From Neobacillus ginsengisoli (GTDB taxonomy: Bacteria > Bacillota > Bacilli > Bacillales_B > DSM-18226), in contig NZ_JAUSTW010000006.1 in assembly GCF_030813055.1 (NCBI RefSeq), forward strand, positions 308,861-372,860: 64,000 bases of DNA, in the 5' to 3' direction. The stretch's first letter is position 1. Each line of letters begins with the position of its first letter. The notes under the pieces were generated by a model. That model was not told the DNA's origin, searched no databases, and saw only the letters and a list, made by a program, of their open reading frames with translations. The position numbers and the translations under genes were made by a program. Of this stretch, positions 1 through 8,783 are shown piece after piece.

Positions 1-2308
1 ACTTCTTGGTATCAGCGTTTTCTTTTAATGTTACCTGAATGGCAGAATGTCCTGCGGTGACAGTTGTTTGATAATTTGCAACCTCATTTGTATCTGCAAG
101 GACCTTTTCCACTTGAGCAGCTATAGAATTTGCTTTATCTAAGGAGGTACCGACCGGCATGTCTGTGGAAACATTATAATAACTGGATTTCTCTTGCGGG
201 AAAAAGTTTATCGGGACTTTTTTTACCCCAAGAATCGAAGTCAGTAATAATAAAACACTGAAAACCAAAACAATTGTTTTATGATGTAAGGACCAATCGA
301 GTACCTTTTTGTAAGTTTTTTGGATGACCGTTTCACGGTGCTCCACAGGTTTTAAATTCAAAAGAAACAGTTTCGATAAAACAGGAATGACTGTTACAGC
401 AATTACCAGAGAGAAAGCAATTGAAATGACTACACTCCAGGCAAATGGCGCAAAAAACTTTCCAACAATCCCCGGAACAAACGCCAAAGGTATAAATACT
501 CCAATGGTTGTAACCGTTGAGGAAGTTATAGCCGACGATACTTCTTTTGTTGCACTTAAAACAAATTCGGCATTCCGTACTTCCTTCCCGGAAGTGAGAA
601 TCCGGCGATATAAATTTTCAATCACGACGATACTATCATCGACAACCCGCCCGACTGCTACGGCGATCCCTGCGAGTGTCATCATATTAAGTGAGTAATC
701 CATTTGCTTCATAATGAACATCGTGACAAAAATAGATAACGGAATGGAAAGCAACGCGATAATGGTCGTACGTAAATTTCTCAAAAATAATAGAGTGACC
801 ACAGCTGCTAAAAGTGCACCAAACAGTGCTTCACGCAACATCGATTGAACTGAATTGTAAATAGAAACTGATTCATCGCGAAGGGTTGAAATTTCATAGC
901 CCTTTGGCAATGAAACTTCTTTTAATTTTGCTTTTACATTTTTTACAATCTCCACCGTGTTGGAGCCGAGGTTTGGCTGAATAGCTACGACGGTTGCCGG
1001 TTTTCCGTTTAACCTCGTAATATTAGCCTGTTCACCTGCCTCATAGGTTACCGTAGCAATATCGCTAAGTTTTACAGTGTTAATGGTTACTGCCGAACTC
1101 GTGCTTGTTGATGGAGCCGAATTAATTGCACCTGAATTATTTCCTTTAGACATGGAAGAAAGGTTTTGTGCATTACTTTTGCTAATACTATCAATTCCGG
1201 CCTGTAATTTCTTCAGAGCTCCTTGCAACTCTGTAAGCTTGTTTTGTTCAGCTTGAATTTTCAATTTTAATGCTTGTGCTTCTTGAGCAGTTCCTTGTGT
1301 AGAACCACCTTGCCCGGCCCCTTGTCCACCGTTCCCCTGAGAGGCAGAAGTATTGCTCATTAACGATTGCAGTTTCATTTGGTCAGCTTGCAGTTGTCCT
1401 GCAAGCTGACTGATGCCTGTTGTCACAAGAATTTCTTGTTGCAATAGCTCAGCTTGCTTGGATGTCATTCCAACAGATTTCCCCAGAGTACCAATAGTGC
1501 CGCCTATTTGTTTAAATCCGTTGCCGATCGATGAAAAGGCATCGGTCATCCCTTTGTTATTTTGTTGGATACTCATAATGGAAATATTTTTAATTTCATC
1601 TAAAGATCCGAGCTGTTTCCCGACTTGAACTGCCATTTCTTTATCATTTATCGTAACTTGACCTGTTGGTGCTGATAGATTGCTTGCCTGTATGGCTTGG
1701 TTCACTTTATCAAGCGTTAAATTATTCTGCTTGAGTTTATCGGGATCAATTTTAATTATGACCTGTTTGTCTGTAATTCCATAAATGGTAACATCAGAAA
1801 TATCCGGAATGTCAGCCAATTTCGGTTTAATGTTGTCTTCAATAAAAGACTGCACTTTGTCCGGTGCCTCTCCATTGCCCTTTACCGCGAATAGGTAGAT
1901 GGGTTGGGAAGTAGGCCCTAGTTTTTGAATAGGAGCCGCTTTTGCTGTGTCGGGTAATTTTACCTTTGCCAAAGCTTCCGTGACATCTGATGCCGCTTTG
2001 TCCATATCAGCTGTCATCGAAAACTCCAACATGACATTGGCATTATTGGCTGAAGAAATCACATATAAGTTGTTTAAATTTGCTAACTTTGAGAGTTCTT
2101 CCTCAATCGGCTTACCTACATCCTCGGAAACTTGGGATGGTGTAGCGCCGGGATAAACGACATTTAGTGATAAATAAGGGACATCGACATTCGGATATTG
2201 CTCCATCTTCATCGAGGTGGTCGCATAGACTCCCCCGCCAATAATGAGAGCAATAATAATAAAAATTAATCCTATATTTTTTAATGAAAATCGTGTAAAA
2301 AAACTCAC
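1..2308 (-). CDS. RND-family multidrug/lipopeptide exporter, SwrC/AcrB-like (5' part only)
   Basis: The first 769 codons of an inner-membrane proton-driven exporter are present; the 3' end lies outside the window. The start is a GTG at 2308 preceded by AAAGGAGTG with 5-base spacing. The N-terminus is a single membrane helix with FTRFSLKNIG, followed by porter domains, then helices around residues 450-590 that contain GRVVDDSIVVIEN, the tandem-Asp proton-relay motif of helix 4. Residues roughly 220-395 form a long Gln/Ser/Gly-rich coiled-coil insertion inside the porter domain; Bacillus SwrC (YerP) proteins are known to carry such an insertion. Substrate is not deducible. No adaptor or regulator gene is visible next to it. 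Confidence 0.9.
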   Translation of the reverse strand, partial: MSFFTRFSLKNIGLIFIIIALIIGGGVYATTSMKMEQYPNVDVPYLSLNVVYPGATPSQVSEDVGKPIEEELSKLANLNNLYVISSANNANVMLEFSMTADMDKAASDVTEALAKVKLPDTAKAAPIQKLGPTSQPIYLFAVKGNGEAPDKVQSFIEDNIKPKLADIPDISDVTIYGITDKQVIIKIDPDKLKQNNLTLDKVNQAIQASNLSAPTGQVTINDKEMAVQVGKQLGSLDEIKNISIMSIQQNNKGMTDAFSSIGNGFKQIGGTIGTLGKSVGMTSKQAELLQQEILVTTGISQLAGQLQADQMKLQSLMSNTSASQGNGGQGAGQGGSTQGTAQEAQALKLKIQAEQNKLTELQGALKKLQAGIDSISKSNAQNLSSMSKGNNSGAINSAPSTSTSSAVTINTVKLSDIATVTYEAGEQANITRLNGKPATVVAIQPNLGSNTVEIVKNVKAKLKEVSLPKGYEISTLRDESVSIYNSVQSMLREALFGALLAAVVTLLFLRNLRTTIIALLSIPLSIFVTMFIMKQMDYSLNMMTLAGIAVAVGRVVDDSIVVIENLYRRILTSGKEVRNAEFVLSATKEVSSAITSSTVTTIGVFIPLAFVPGIVGKFFAPFAWSVVISIAFSLVIAVTVIPVLSKLFLLNLKPVEHRETVIQKTYKKVLDWSLHHKTIVLVFSVLLLLTSILGVKKVPINFFPQEKSSYYNVSTDMPVGTSLDKANSIAAQVEKVLADTNEVANYQTTVTAGHSAIQVTLKENADTKK

Positions 2309-2681
2309 AGTGACACTCCTTTAAAATGATTGGTCCATCTATTGAAGAAAATTAGTCAACTTTATTTGATAAAGAGCGGTCTTGTCCCTCCGTTTCAACT
2401 TGTTGATTTTTGTAATAAAAATAGTACCTCGAGCCTACAATAACAGGTTTATATAATAACATCCAGAGGGAAGAGAGGCATCAACACAAAAAGTTTTTTC
2501 TTCTGTTTTAATTGCTGTAACAATAGGAAATCCCCTTCAAACGGAGAGCTTTTTTTGAAAATTCTATTAATTATAAAGGATATTTTATGAGTTATAGAAA
2601 TAAGCATAGATACTTCAATACAGGTTAAAAAATCTATATTATTAATAATACATTTAAAATTATTATTTATAGGAGTAAACC
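2309..2681. other. Intergenic gap, divergent promoters expected
   Basis: This AT-rich gap separates the divergent exporter and methyltransferase genes. It holds no convincing terminator or named operator. A 13-codon reading frame at 2587-2628 (MSYRNKHRYFNTG) has an AAAGGA site six bases upstream of its ATG, but nothing else supports it as a gene. Confidence 0.5.
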
Positions 2682-3287
2682 ATGAATGAACAGTATTATG
2701 ATACCTTGCTGAATATAAAAACAGTTGGAAATCAGAAAGGATTTAACAAGTCCTTGCATTATCATCGGTATGAACCAACGCCATATAGTGCTCTTGATAC
2801 GTTATTTAATCAATATGAATTGAAAAGCAGTGATTGCATTATTGACTTTGGGTGCGGAAAAGGACGATTAAACTTCTATATCCATTATTTTTTTAATGCG
2901 TCTGTTGCAGGGGTAGAAATGAATGAGGTGTTTTATCAAGAAGCGATGGAAAATCGAAAGAATTATTTAAAGAAAAAGAAAAATAATGAAAATAGAATTC
3001 ATTTCCATCGTTGCTTAGCGGAAGAGTACCAAATCGAACCATCAGACAATCGATTTTATTTTTTTAATCCATTTACCGTACAAATTTTCATGAAAATCAT
3101 AAAAAATATTTTAGTTTCAGTGGAAAAATCTGCACGGGAAATAGAGCTTGTTTTATATTATCCAGCAAAAGATTATATTTATTTTTTAGAAAACCATACT
3201 TCTTTTGAATTGAAAAAGGAAGTCAGACTACAGCCCTTTTATGAACATAATCCCAATGAAAGATTTTTAATCTATCGATGGGGATAA
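2682..3287 (+). CDS. Class I SAM-dependent methyltransferase, substrate unknown
   Basis: A 201-residue protein with a Rossmann-type methyltransferase motif I, DFGCGKGRLNFY near residue 57, followed by motif II-like AGVEMNE. These fit SAM binding; the later FYFFNPF segment stands where many methyltransferases have motif IV (compare NPPY). The start ATG has TAGGAG eight bases upstream. No neighbour hints at the substrate: the next genes are a sugar PTS under its own leader. Base composition is more AT-rich than the surrounding genes, with many AAA/AAT codons, which may mean recent acquisition or just weak expression. Family assignment is fairly secure, function unknown. Confidence 0.75.
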   Translation: MNEQYYDTLLNIKTVGNQKGFNKSLHYHRYEPTPYSALDTLFNQYELKSSDCIIDFGCGKGRLNFYIHYFFNASVAGVEMNEVFYQEAMENRKNYLKKKKNNENRIHFHRCLAEEYQIEPSDNRFYFFNPFTVQIFMKIIKNILVSVEKSAREIELVLYYPAKDYIYFLENHTSFELKKEVRLQPFYEHNPNERFLIYRWG

Positions 3288-3292
3288 AAAAA

Positions 3293-3306
3293 TGTTACCG
3301 TTTACA
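3293..3306 (+). promoter_or_regulatory. Candidate cre (CcpA) site before the PTS operon
   Basis: TGTTACCGTTTACA matches the catabolite-response consensus WTGNAANCGNWNNCW with one mismatch and is a near-palindrome. It lies about 60 bases upstream of the antiterminator target, where repression of a GlcNAc PTS operon by CcpA would be expected. A match by chance is possible. Confidence 0.5.
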
Positions 3307-3353
3307 TATTGCTTTTATACAGTTTAATGGTATTATTAAGCTAATAGTTTAAT

Positions 3354-3440
3354 AATGGATCACATGTTACTGATACGATCAGGCATGGTGGTAAATAGAA
3401 GGTTTTTAACCTTTTTATTATACCTCCATGCCTTTTTTTG
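3354..3440 (+). promoter_or_regulatory. RAT antiterminator target overlapping an intrinsic terminator (GlcT/LicT type)
   Basis: The leader contains CATGTTACTGATACGATCAG starting at 3363, which closely resembles the ribonucleic antiterminator target of B. subtilis ptsG as I remember it. Its 3' part overlaps a long terminator stem: AGGCATGGTGGTA at 3381-3393 pairs with TACCTCCATGCCT at 3421-3433 (one mismatch) and is followed by seven T residues. A small internal hairpin (AAGGTT/AACCTT) sits in the loop. RAT formation and terminator formation are therefore mutually exclusive, the hallmark of BglG-family control. The probable regulator is encoded at 5844-6662. Confidence 0.88.
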
Positions 3441-3549
3441 TTGCCCCATAATACATAGCATTAAAAAATCGGCCTTTATACCTATAAAGTGCCGCTTATA
3501 CATTATTAATCAGATTCTTTTAATCACCATAAGAAAAGGGGAATTAGAA

Positions 3550-4032
3550 ATGCGTTGGAATCCTTTTAAAAAAGCTGCATTACAAATTTACACTCCGGTC
3601 AATGGAGAAATTATTCCGCTCGAAAAGGTTCCGGATCCTGTTTTCAGCGAAAAAATGATCGGTGAAGGGGTAGCAATCATTCCTGCGAAGGGGAATATTT
3701 GTGCTCCGGTAGAAGGAACCATTATTCAAATTGCACCTACTAGGCATGCGATTGGAATTCTCGCAAAGGACGGGACTGAAATTCTTATCCATATCGGTTT
3801 GGAAACAGTAGCACTTAAAGGGGAAGGCTTTAAAACAGCAGTGAGTATGGGGGACAAAGTTTTGATCGGACAGCTACTGATTGAGGTTGATTGGGAATAT
3901 ATCAGTACAAATGCAAAAAGTACCGTCACACCCATTGTGATTACAAATAGTCAAAAAGGGGATAGACAATATACCATCACAGAGGAAAAGAAAGCTATTC
4001 AGGGAAAGACGGTTATAATAATCGTTTCCTAA
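3550..4032 (+). CDS. crr: PTS glucose-family EIIA component (Crr-like)
   Basis: A free-standing 160-residue EIIA of the glucose/GlcNAc superfamily; it accepts phosphate from HPr and passes it to an EIIB domain. The active-site pair is visible as His66 (TRHAIGI) and His81 (ILIHIGLETV), spaced 15 apart as in E. coli IIAGlc. The ATG at 3550 follows AAAGGGGAA; a longer frame starting at 3355 would read through the antiterminator leader and is rejected. It is the first gene after the RAT and is followed by the EIICB gene, which has no EIIA domain of its own, so the pair makes a complete permease. Confidence 0.9.
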   Translation: MRWNPFKKAALQIYTPVNGEIIPLEKVPDPVFSEKMIGEGVAIIPAKGNICAPVEGTIIQIAPTRHAIGILAKDGTEILIHIGLETVALKGEGFKTAVSMGDKVLIGQLLIEVDWEYISTNAKSTVTPIVITNSQKGDRQYTITEEKKAIQGKTVIIIVS

Positions 4033-4308
4033 AAGGGTATTGCGTATGTTGAAAGGAGGTGATGCTAAAACAGATAACCATTGTAAGACAAGGATTCAGG
4101 CGATTATGGAATTTTTAATTGTCACGCTAAAGAGGATAATCCACGGTATTAACACCTTATTACAAATCTACAATTGGCTAAATCAAAGAAAAATTTAAGC
4201 ATTTATATTCTTAATTATTTTGAAGAAATTATTATTTTTATAGCTTCTTAGTATGGTTTTATTCATGCTCTTATAGGTAGAAAAAATGTTGTTTAGGGGG
4301 TAATTAAT

Positions 4309-5763
4309 ATGAAGAAATATTTACAGAGAATTGGTCGTTCTTTGATGTTACCTGTCGCAGTGTTGCCGGCTGCAGCAATTTTGATGGGGATAGGTTACTG
4401 GATCGATCCTTCAGGATGGGGAGCCGGAAGTCCGATAGCTGCTTTCTTAATCAAAGCTGGATCTGCCATTATCGACAATATCCCATTCTTATTTGCAGTT
4501 GGAGTAGCATTAGGCATGGCGAAAGAAAGAGATGGTTCAGCGGCGTTGAGCGGATTGGTTGCTTATCTTGTCGTTACCACTTTGCTTTCAACAGGATCAG
4601 TAGCTTTGCTGGAAGGGATTGATGTAAAAAAAGTAGACCCTGCTTTTGGAAAAATAGGAAATGCATTTGTCGGGATTCTTTCAGGGGTCGTTGCTTCAAC
4701 CATGTACAACCGTTTTAGTCATGTAAAATTACCGGATGCTTTAGCATTCTTTAGTGGGAAACGTCTGGTCCCAATCATGACATCAGTTACTATGTTACTA
4801 GTTTCCCTTGTTTTATTCTTTGTATGGCCAATAATCTTTACTGGATTAGTTTCTTTTGGTGAAGGGATTAGTAAGTTAGGTGCTCTTGGTGCCGGACTAT
4901 ATGGCTTCTTCAACCGACTTTTAATTCCAACAGGGTTACACCACGCATTAAACTCAGTATTCTGGTTTGATGTAGCAGGAATCAATGATATCGGAAATTT
5001 CTGGGCAGGAAAAGGAACAAAAGGTGTTACAGGAATGTATCAGGCGGGCTTCTTCCCAGTTATGATGTTTGGTTTACCGGCAGCAGCCTTAGCGATGTAT
5101 CATACTGCAAAAACGAAAAAGAAAAAACAAGTGGCATCATTGATGTTAGCAGCAGGTTTTGCATCCTTCTTTACCGGTGTTACAGAGCCGATTGAATTTG
5201 CGTTCATGTTTGTTGCGCCAATGCTTTATGTTGTACATGCCGCATTAACTGGTGTTTCATTAGCGATTGCTGCCTTGTTCCATTGGACAGCAGGGTTTGG
5301 TTTTAGTGCGGGACTTGTTGACTTTATATTAAGTTCACGATTACCTTTGGCTAATCATCCATATATGTTACTAGTTCAAGGTCTTGTTTTTGCTGTTATT
5401 TACTATTTTTTATTCCGCTTCTTGATTACGAAATTCAACTTAATGACACCGGGCAGAGAAGAAGATTCCGATGAAGAGATCTCTGAAGCTGATGTGGCAA
5501 CAAAGGACACTGCCGAAAATAAATTTGCAGTGATGGCTGCTAAAATTTATGAAGGCCTAGGTGGAGACGCGAATGTGACATCTATTGATAACTGTGTCAC
5601 ACGCCTAAGAATAGAAGTTAAAGACATGAAAGCGGTGGATCAAAATAAAATTAAATCTACCGGCGTACCTGGAATTAATATTGTTGGACCGCAAAGCATT
5701 CAAGTTATTGTTGGTACACAAGTACAATTCGTAGCTGATGAAATGATAAAAATTCGCAAATAA
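4309..5763 (+). CDS. nagP: PTS N-acetylglucosamine-specific EIICB
   Basis: A 484-residue membrane permease that imports and phosphorylates an amino sugar. Residues 1-380 are the EIIC domain with about ten helices and family segments LLIPTGLHHALN, MFGLPAAALAMY and GVTEPIEFAFMF; the linker ends in FNLMTPGRE, typical of NagE/NagP. Residues about 405-484 are EIIB with phospho-Cys429 in NCVTRLRIEV. No EIIA domain is fused, unlike many NagP/NagE proteins, and the upstream gene supplies it. Start ATG has TAGGGGGT upstream. GlcNAc is the best substrate call; glucose or glucosamine cannot be excluded. Confidence 0.85.
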   Translation: MKKYLQRIGRSLMLPVAVLPAAAILMGIGYWIDPSGWGAGSPIAAFLIKAGSAIIDNIPFLFAVGVALGMAKERDGSAALSGLVAYLVVTTLLSTGSVALLEGIDVKKVDPAFGKIGNAFVGILSGVVASTMYNRFSHVKLPDALAFFSGKRLVPIMTSVTMLLVSLVLFFVWPIIFTGLVSFGEGISKLGALGAGLYGFFNRLLIPTGLHHALNSVFWFDVAGINDIGNFWAGKGTKGVTGMYQAGFFPVMMFGLPAAALAMYHTAKTKKKKQVASLMLAAGFASFFTGVTEPIEFAFMFVAPMLYVVHAALTGVSLAIAALFHWTAGFGFSAGLVDFILSSRLPLANHPYMLLVQGLVFAVIYYFLFRFLITKFNLMTPGREEDSDEEISEADVATKDTAENKFAVMAAKIYEGLGGDANVTSIDNCVTRLRIEVKDMKAVDQNKIKSTGVPGINIVGPQSIQVIVGTQVQFVADEMIKIRK

Positions 5764-5797
5764 AAATCGATTCATAAAGGAAAGCTAGCAAAAACAA

Positions 5798-5838
5798 AAA
5801 ATGCTTGGGCAAAAATTTGGCCCAGGCATTTTTTTTCT
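5798..5838. terminator. Bidirectional intrinsic terminator
   Basis: ATGCTTGGGC at 5801-5810 pairs with GCCCAGGCAT at 5820-5829 (one G-U), flanked by A and T runs. It serves both the PTS operon and the convergent antiterminator gene. Confidence 0.85.
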
Positions 5839-5843
5839 GCAGT

Positions 5844-6662
5844 TTAACTTTTTCTTAATCTTTCAATATGAAGCGTTATGTATCCAAGTTCTTGGTCGGG
5901 AAGATGGATGCTGTGAAGATGAGAAAGGTCCTTAGCTACCTGCGCTGCACAGTTGTAGGAAATGGGGAATTTCTTTTTTATCATTTTCAGCATCTCTTCA
6001 TCCATTGTATGAAGTTCGTAATTACTTATTCGTGAAACGGTGAATCTAAGGTGCATGATTAATCGTTGGTACGAGATATCATCTTCTTCAATCTCTATGT
6101 TCAGGAATTCCTTAATCATCTGAACCATTTCACCTATGATAGCAGTTTGCCTGACAGTTTGCTTCATATCGCCGCCTTGAAGCTTAGCCGTATGAATATG
6201 AAGTGCAATGTAGGCTGCTTCGTCAAGGGGCATTTTAATATTTGTCTTCTTTTCAATATGCTTGATCGCCCACATACCAATATCGAATTCTTTTTTATAT
6301 AAAATCTTTATTTCATGGAAAAGCTTATTTTTAAGCAGAATTCCTTCACGTACTCTCTCAATAGCAAAAGATAAGTGATCTGTAAGCGCTATATGAATAT
6401 GTTCATTTAATTTTGATTCCAGATATTCTTCAGCATAAGTGATAATTTCTTCTGAGAGGGAAAAGTGTTCTTCAGGTATTTGAAGAAGCAGCTGTTGGAA
6501 TTTTTCATTTTCCTTCATTACAAATAGTTTTTCAATTTTAGCTGCATTAATAATGTCATTTTTTCTTTTGTGAAACGCGATACCTGTACCGATTGCAATC
6601 TTTTCTTCATTATTATCTGTGACCACAACAGCATTGTTATTCAAAATTTTTTTGATCTTCAC
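5844..6662 (-). CDS. BglG/GlcT-family transcription antiterminator
   Basis: A 272-residue RNA-binding antiterminator. Residues 1-60 (MKIKKILNNNAVVV, GTGIAFHKR) form the CAT RNA-binding domain; two PTS regulation domains follow, with conserved histidines in LNEHIHIALTDH, AAYIALHIHTA, LIMHLRF and YITLHIERL. These are phosphorylated by HPr or an EIIB in the family. The start is a GTG at 6662, in a GTGA overlap with the stop of the upstream nuclease gene and eight bases after AAAGGAGGTG, so it is translationally coupled. It very probably acts on the RAT at 3354-3440. Overall resemblance is to GlcT and LicT; I cannot separate the two with certainty. Confidence 0.88.
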   Translation of the reverse strand: MKIKKILNNNAVVVTDNNEEKIAIGTGIAFHKRKNDIINAAKIEKLFVMKENEKFQQLLLQIPEEHFSLSEEIITYAEEYLESKLNEHIHIALTDHLSFAIERVREGILLKNKLFHEIKILYKKEFDIGMWAIKHIEKKTNIKMPLDEAAYIALHIHTAKLQGGDMKQTVRQTAIIGEMVQMIKEFLNIEIEEDDISYQRLIMHLRFTVSRISNYELHTMDEEMLKMIKKKFPISYNCAAQVAKDLSHLHSIHLPDQELGYITLHIERLRKS

Positions 6663-7741
6663 TCAGAAGCCACCTCCTTTAGTAGTTTATCAATCGATTC
6701 ATCTACCTCGGTCCCAAGCTCTAAGTCAAGCCATTTTTCAGGAATAACCAAATATCTGCAGTTGCTCCCTTTCAAATAGCTGTAGATAATCTGAGCCTCA
6801 TCAATATCATCCTTACTGATTCTTTTGTATGGGGTAAGTACTTCAGTATTAAAATGGGTTAAAATAGTTGCCTTAATTAATGCACAAAGATAATTAAAAT
6901 CGTTTAGTAGATATATTTCGCTAAAAAGAACTTTATTCCCTTTAATAAGAAAGAGTTTAATCGTGCTGTCATGTAAGGATTCAATGATTACGATGTTTTT
7001 ATTCTCTTCTGTAAATTCAATAACTATTTCTTTATGAATGAGGGAATTGATTGAATCAATATAATCCCGATACTTTGCTGCTGTTTCAAAATCAAACTTT
7101 TCGGAGGCATTTAGCATTTTTTGGTTCATTTCGTCCAATATAATCGTATCAGTACGATTAAGCAGGGCTATGATTTTGTTGATGATGCTGTTGTACTGTT
7201 CAACCGCAGAACCACCCAGACATATGCCAATGCACAAACCTATGGAATGGTTTAAACAAGCCGTATTCTTTTTAGCCTGGTTGCTGCAGTTAATTTTAAA
7301 GCATTCTTTTATCCCCTGAATTGCTCTTTCCACCGAGTTCTTGTTTGGATAAGGACCGAAATAAAGATTGCCATCATTTATATTGGGGTTGCCTGCAATT
7401 TCAATCCAATGACACGCTTCATTCATCTTTATCACAATATATGTATAGGATTGCGGGCTCTTCATCTTTTTATTATAAATTGGCTTTAACTTCTTGATTA
7501 ATGAACACTCCAGCATAAACGCATCAAATTCAGTATCTGTAAGGATAAATTCGAAATTCTTTATGTTTTTAACAAGCCGTTTAATCTTTTCGGAATGAGA
7601 CTTTGAATGCTGAAAGTATGTTTGAACCCGTTTCTTTAAATTTTTTGCTTTTCCAACGTAGAGGATACCATCATGGGAATCCTTCATAAGATAAACTCCA
7701 GGTGAGGAAGGGAGGTTCCTTACCTTTTCTTTTAGATTAAT
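6659..7741 (-). CDS. UvrC-like GIY-YIG nuclease lacking the UvrC C-terminal half (YurQ/Cho-like)
   Basis: About 360 residues: an N-terminal GIY-YIG nuclease domain (SPGVYLMKD then ILYVGKAKNLKKRV), a small Cys-containing segment, and a UVR motif around residues 205-245 (KMLNASEKFDFETAAKYRD). The RNase H-like and helix-hairpin-helix parts of full UvrC (about 600 residues) are reduced or missing. The first ATG, at 7687, cuts into the GVY motif. The frame stays open upstream to INLKEKVRNLPSSPGVYLM and AGGGGGG lies seven bases before an ATT at 7741, so I propose ATT initiation. Coupling to the antiterminator gene is unusual. Likely DNA repair, not proven. Confidence 0.78.
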   Translation of the reverse strand: MNLKEKVRNLPSSPGVYLMKDSHDGILYVGKAKNLKKRVQTYFQHSKSHSEKIKRLVKNIKNFEFILTDTEFDAFMLECSLIKKLKPIYNKKMKSPQSYTYIVIKMNEACHWIEIAGNPNINDGNLYFGPYPNKNSVERAIQGIKECFKINCSNQAKKNTACLNHSIGLCIGICLGGSAVEQYNSIINKIIALLNRTDTIILDEMNQKMLNASEKFDFETAAKYRDYIDSINSLIHKEIVIEFTEENKNIVIIESLHDSTIKLFLIKGNKVLFSEIYLLNDFNYLCALIKATILTHFNTEVLTPYKRISKDDIDEAQIIYSYLKGSNCRYLVIPEKWLDLELGTEVDESIDKLLKEVASE

Positions 7742-7958
7742 ATTAATTCCCCCCTGAGCATGACAATAAAATTTCTATTAGTTTATCACAACAATGAAAG
7801 TTGTGGACTGACACATCAAGTCATTTCTGCGAAAAATCATTATTATCTATTTTGAATGAAAGCCTAAAAGTATGCGTAACTGCAGAAAACGTTTAAAATA
7901 TAAAAAAGTGTCGATGTTGATAAATAAAGAAATTAAGTGAAAGGAAACAAGAATCCAG

Positions 7959-8783
7959 TTGAATATCTTATCCTCTTTTATCAATACCCTGCTATTAAGT
8001 TTTATAGAATTGTTTTATCTCTTGGGTGTTTTGATCGCAATCGGTTTTATTTTGGGATTTTTTGAAAAGCATTCAAACAAATATTTGGTTCGGGCTTTCG
8101 GGCCGCAAGGGGTTCTTTTAACGGCATGGATCGGTACTCCGATTCACGAGATTGGACATCTGCTTCAGTGCTTTATTTGGGGGCACAGGGTATCAAGGGT
8201 TAAACTTTTACAGTTAAACAGCCATGACGGCGTGCTGGGATATGTAGAGCATCATTATAATCCGAACAGTATTTATCACCAGGTTGGAAATTTTTTTATC
8301 GGATTAGGACCGATTTTTAGCGGAATTGGTTCTTTGATATTGGGAATGTATCTGTTTGTACCGCAATCCTATGAAACCTTTAAAGCTGAAATCCATCAGC
8401 ATGTTTCCCTGGAGAAACTGGATATAAATGTTTTAAAGACAATAGGTGGAGCAGTGATAGCCATAACCAAGAGTCTCTTTACTCTCCATAATTTAATAAA
8501 TCCTTTCTTTTGGATATTTCTAGTGTTGGCCATCAGTATTTCTTCACATATTGCCTTAAGTAAAGCGGATATCCAAAGTTCTGCTAGAGGGTTATGGATG
8601 ATTTTCTGCCTGCTAGTTTTATTTAACATTGCTGCAGGAATTTTTCATCTCGATAGTTATCGGCTGATTGTCAAAAGCGCTGAATATAATGCTTATTTAC
8701 TGGCATTCGCAAGTATTGCCTTACTTTTTTCGCTCTTAACCTTTACGGTTAGTTATCTTCTATATAAGCTTAAAACTATCTAA
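7959..8783 (+). CDS. Polytopic membrane protein with HExxH motif, function unknown
   Basis: A 274-residue protein with six or seven predicted hydrophobic helices. After the second helix it reads GTPIHEIGHLLQC, an HExxH zinc-peptidase signature resembling M50 site-2 proteases, close to the membrane. A second M50-type NPxDG or LDG motif is not seen, so peptidase activity is uncertain. The start used is a TTG at 7959 with AAAGGA about 13 bases upstream, which is loose; no better in-frame start is obvious. It is divergent from the nuclease operon and appears monocistronic. I do not recognise a named homologue. Confidence 0.7.
   Translation: MNILSSFINTLLLSFIELFYLLGVLIAIGFILGFFEKHSNKYLVRAFGPQGVLLTAWIGTPIHEIGHLLQCFIWGHRVSRVKLLQLNSHDGVLGYVEHHYNPNSIYHQVGNFFIGLGPIFSGIGSLILGMYLFVPQSYETFKAEIHQHVSLEKLDINVLKTIGGAVIAITKSLFTLHNLINPFFWIFLVLAISISSHIALSKADIQSSARGLWMIFCLLVLFNIAAGIFHLDSYRLIVKSAEYNAYLLAFASIALLFSLLTFTVSYLLYKLKTI

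Noticed and set aside
2587..2628. A 13-codon peptide with a ribosome site upstream of the methyltransferase
   Set aside because: Too short and without conservation evidence; recorded only within the gap description.
3355..4032. A 225-residue reading frame starting in the PTS leader
   Set aside because: Its first 65 codons run through the RAT and terminator; the ATG at 3550 has a proper ribosome site and begins the EIIA domain.
7878..7894. cre-like AGAAAACGTTTAAA before the HExxH membrane gene
   Set aside because: Two defined consensus positions fail and no carbon-related function supports it.
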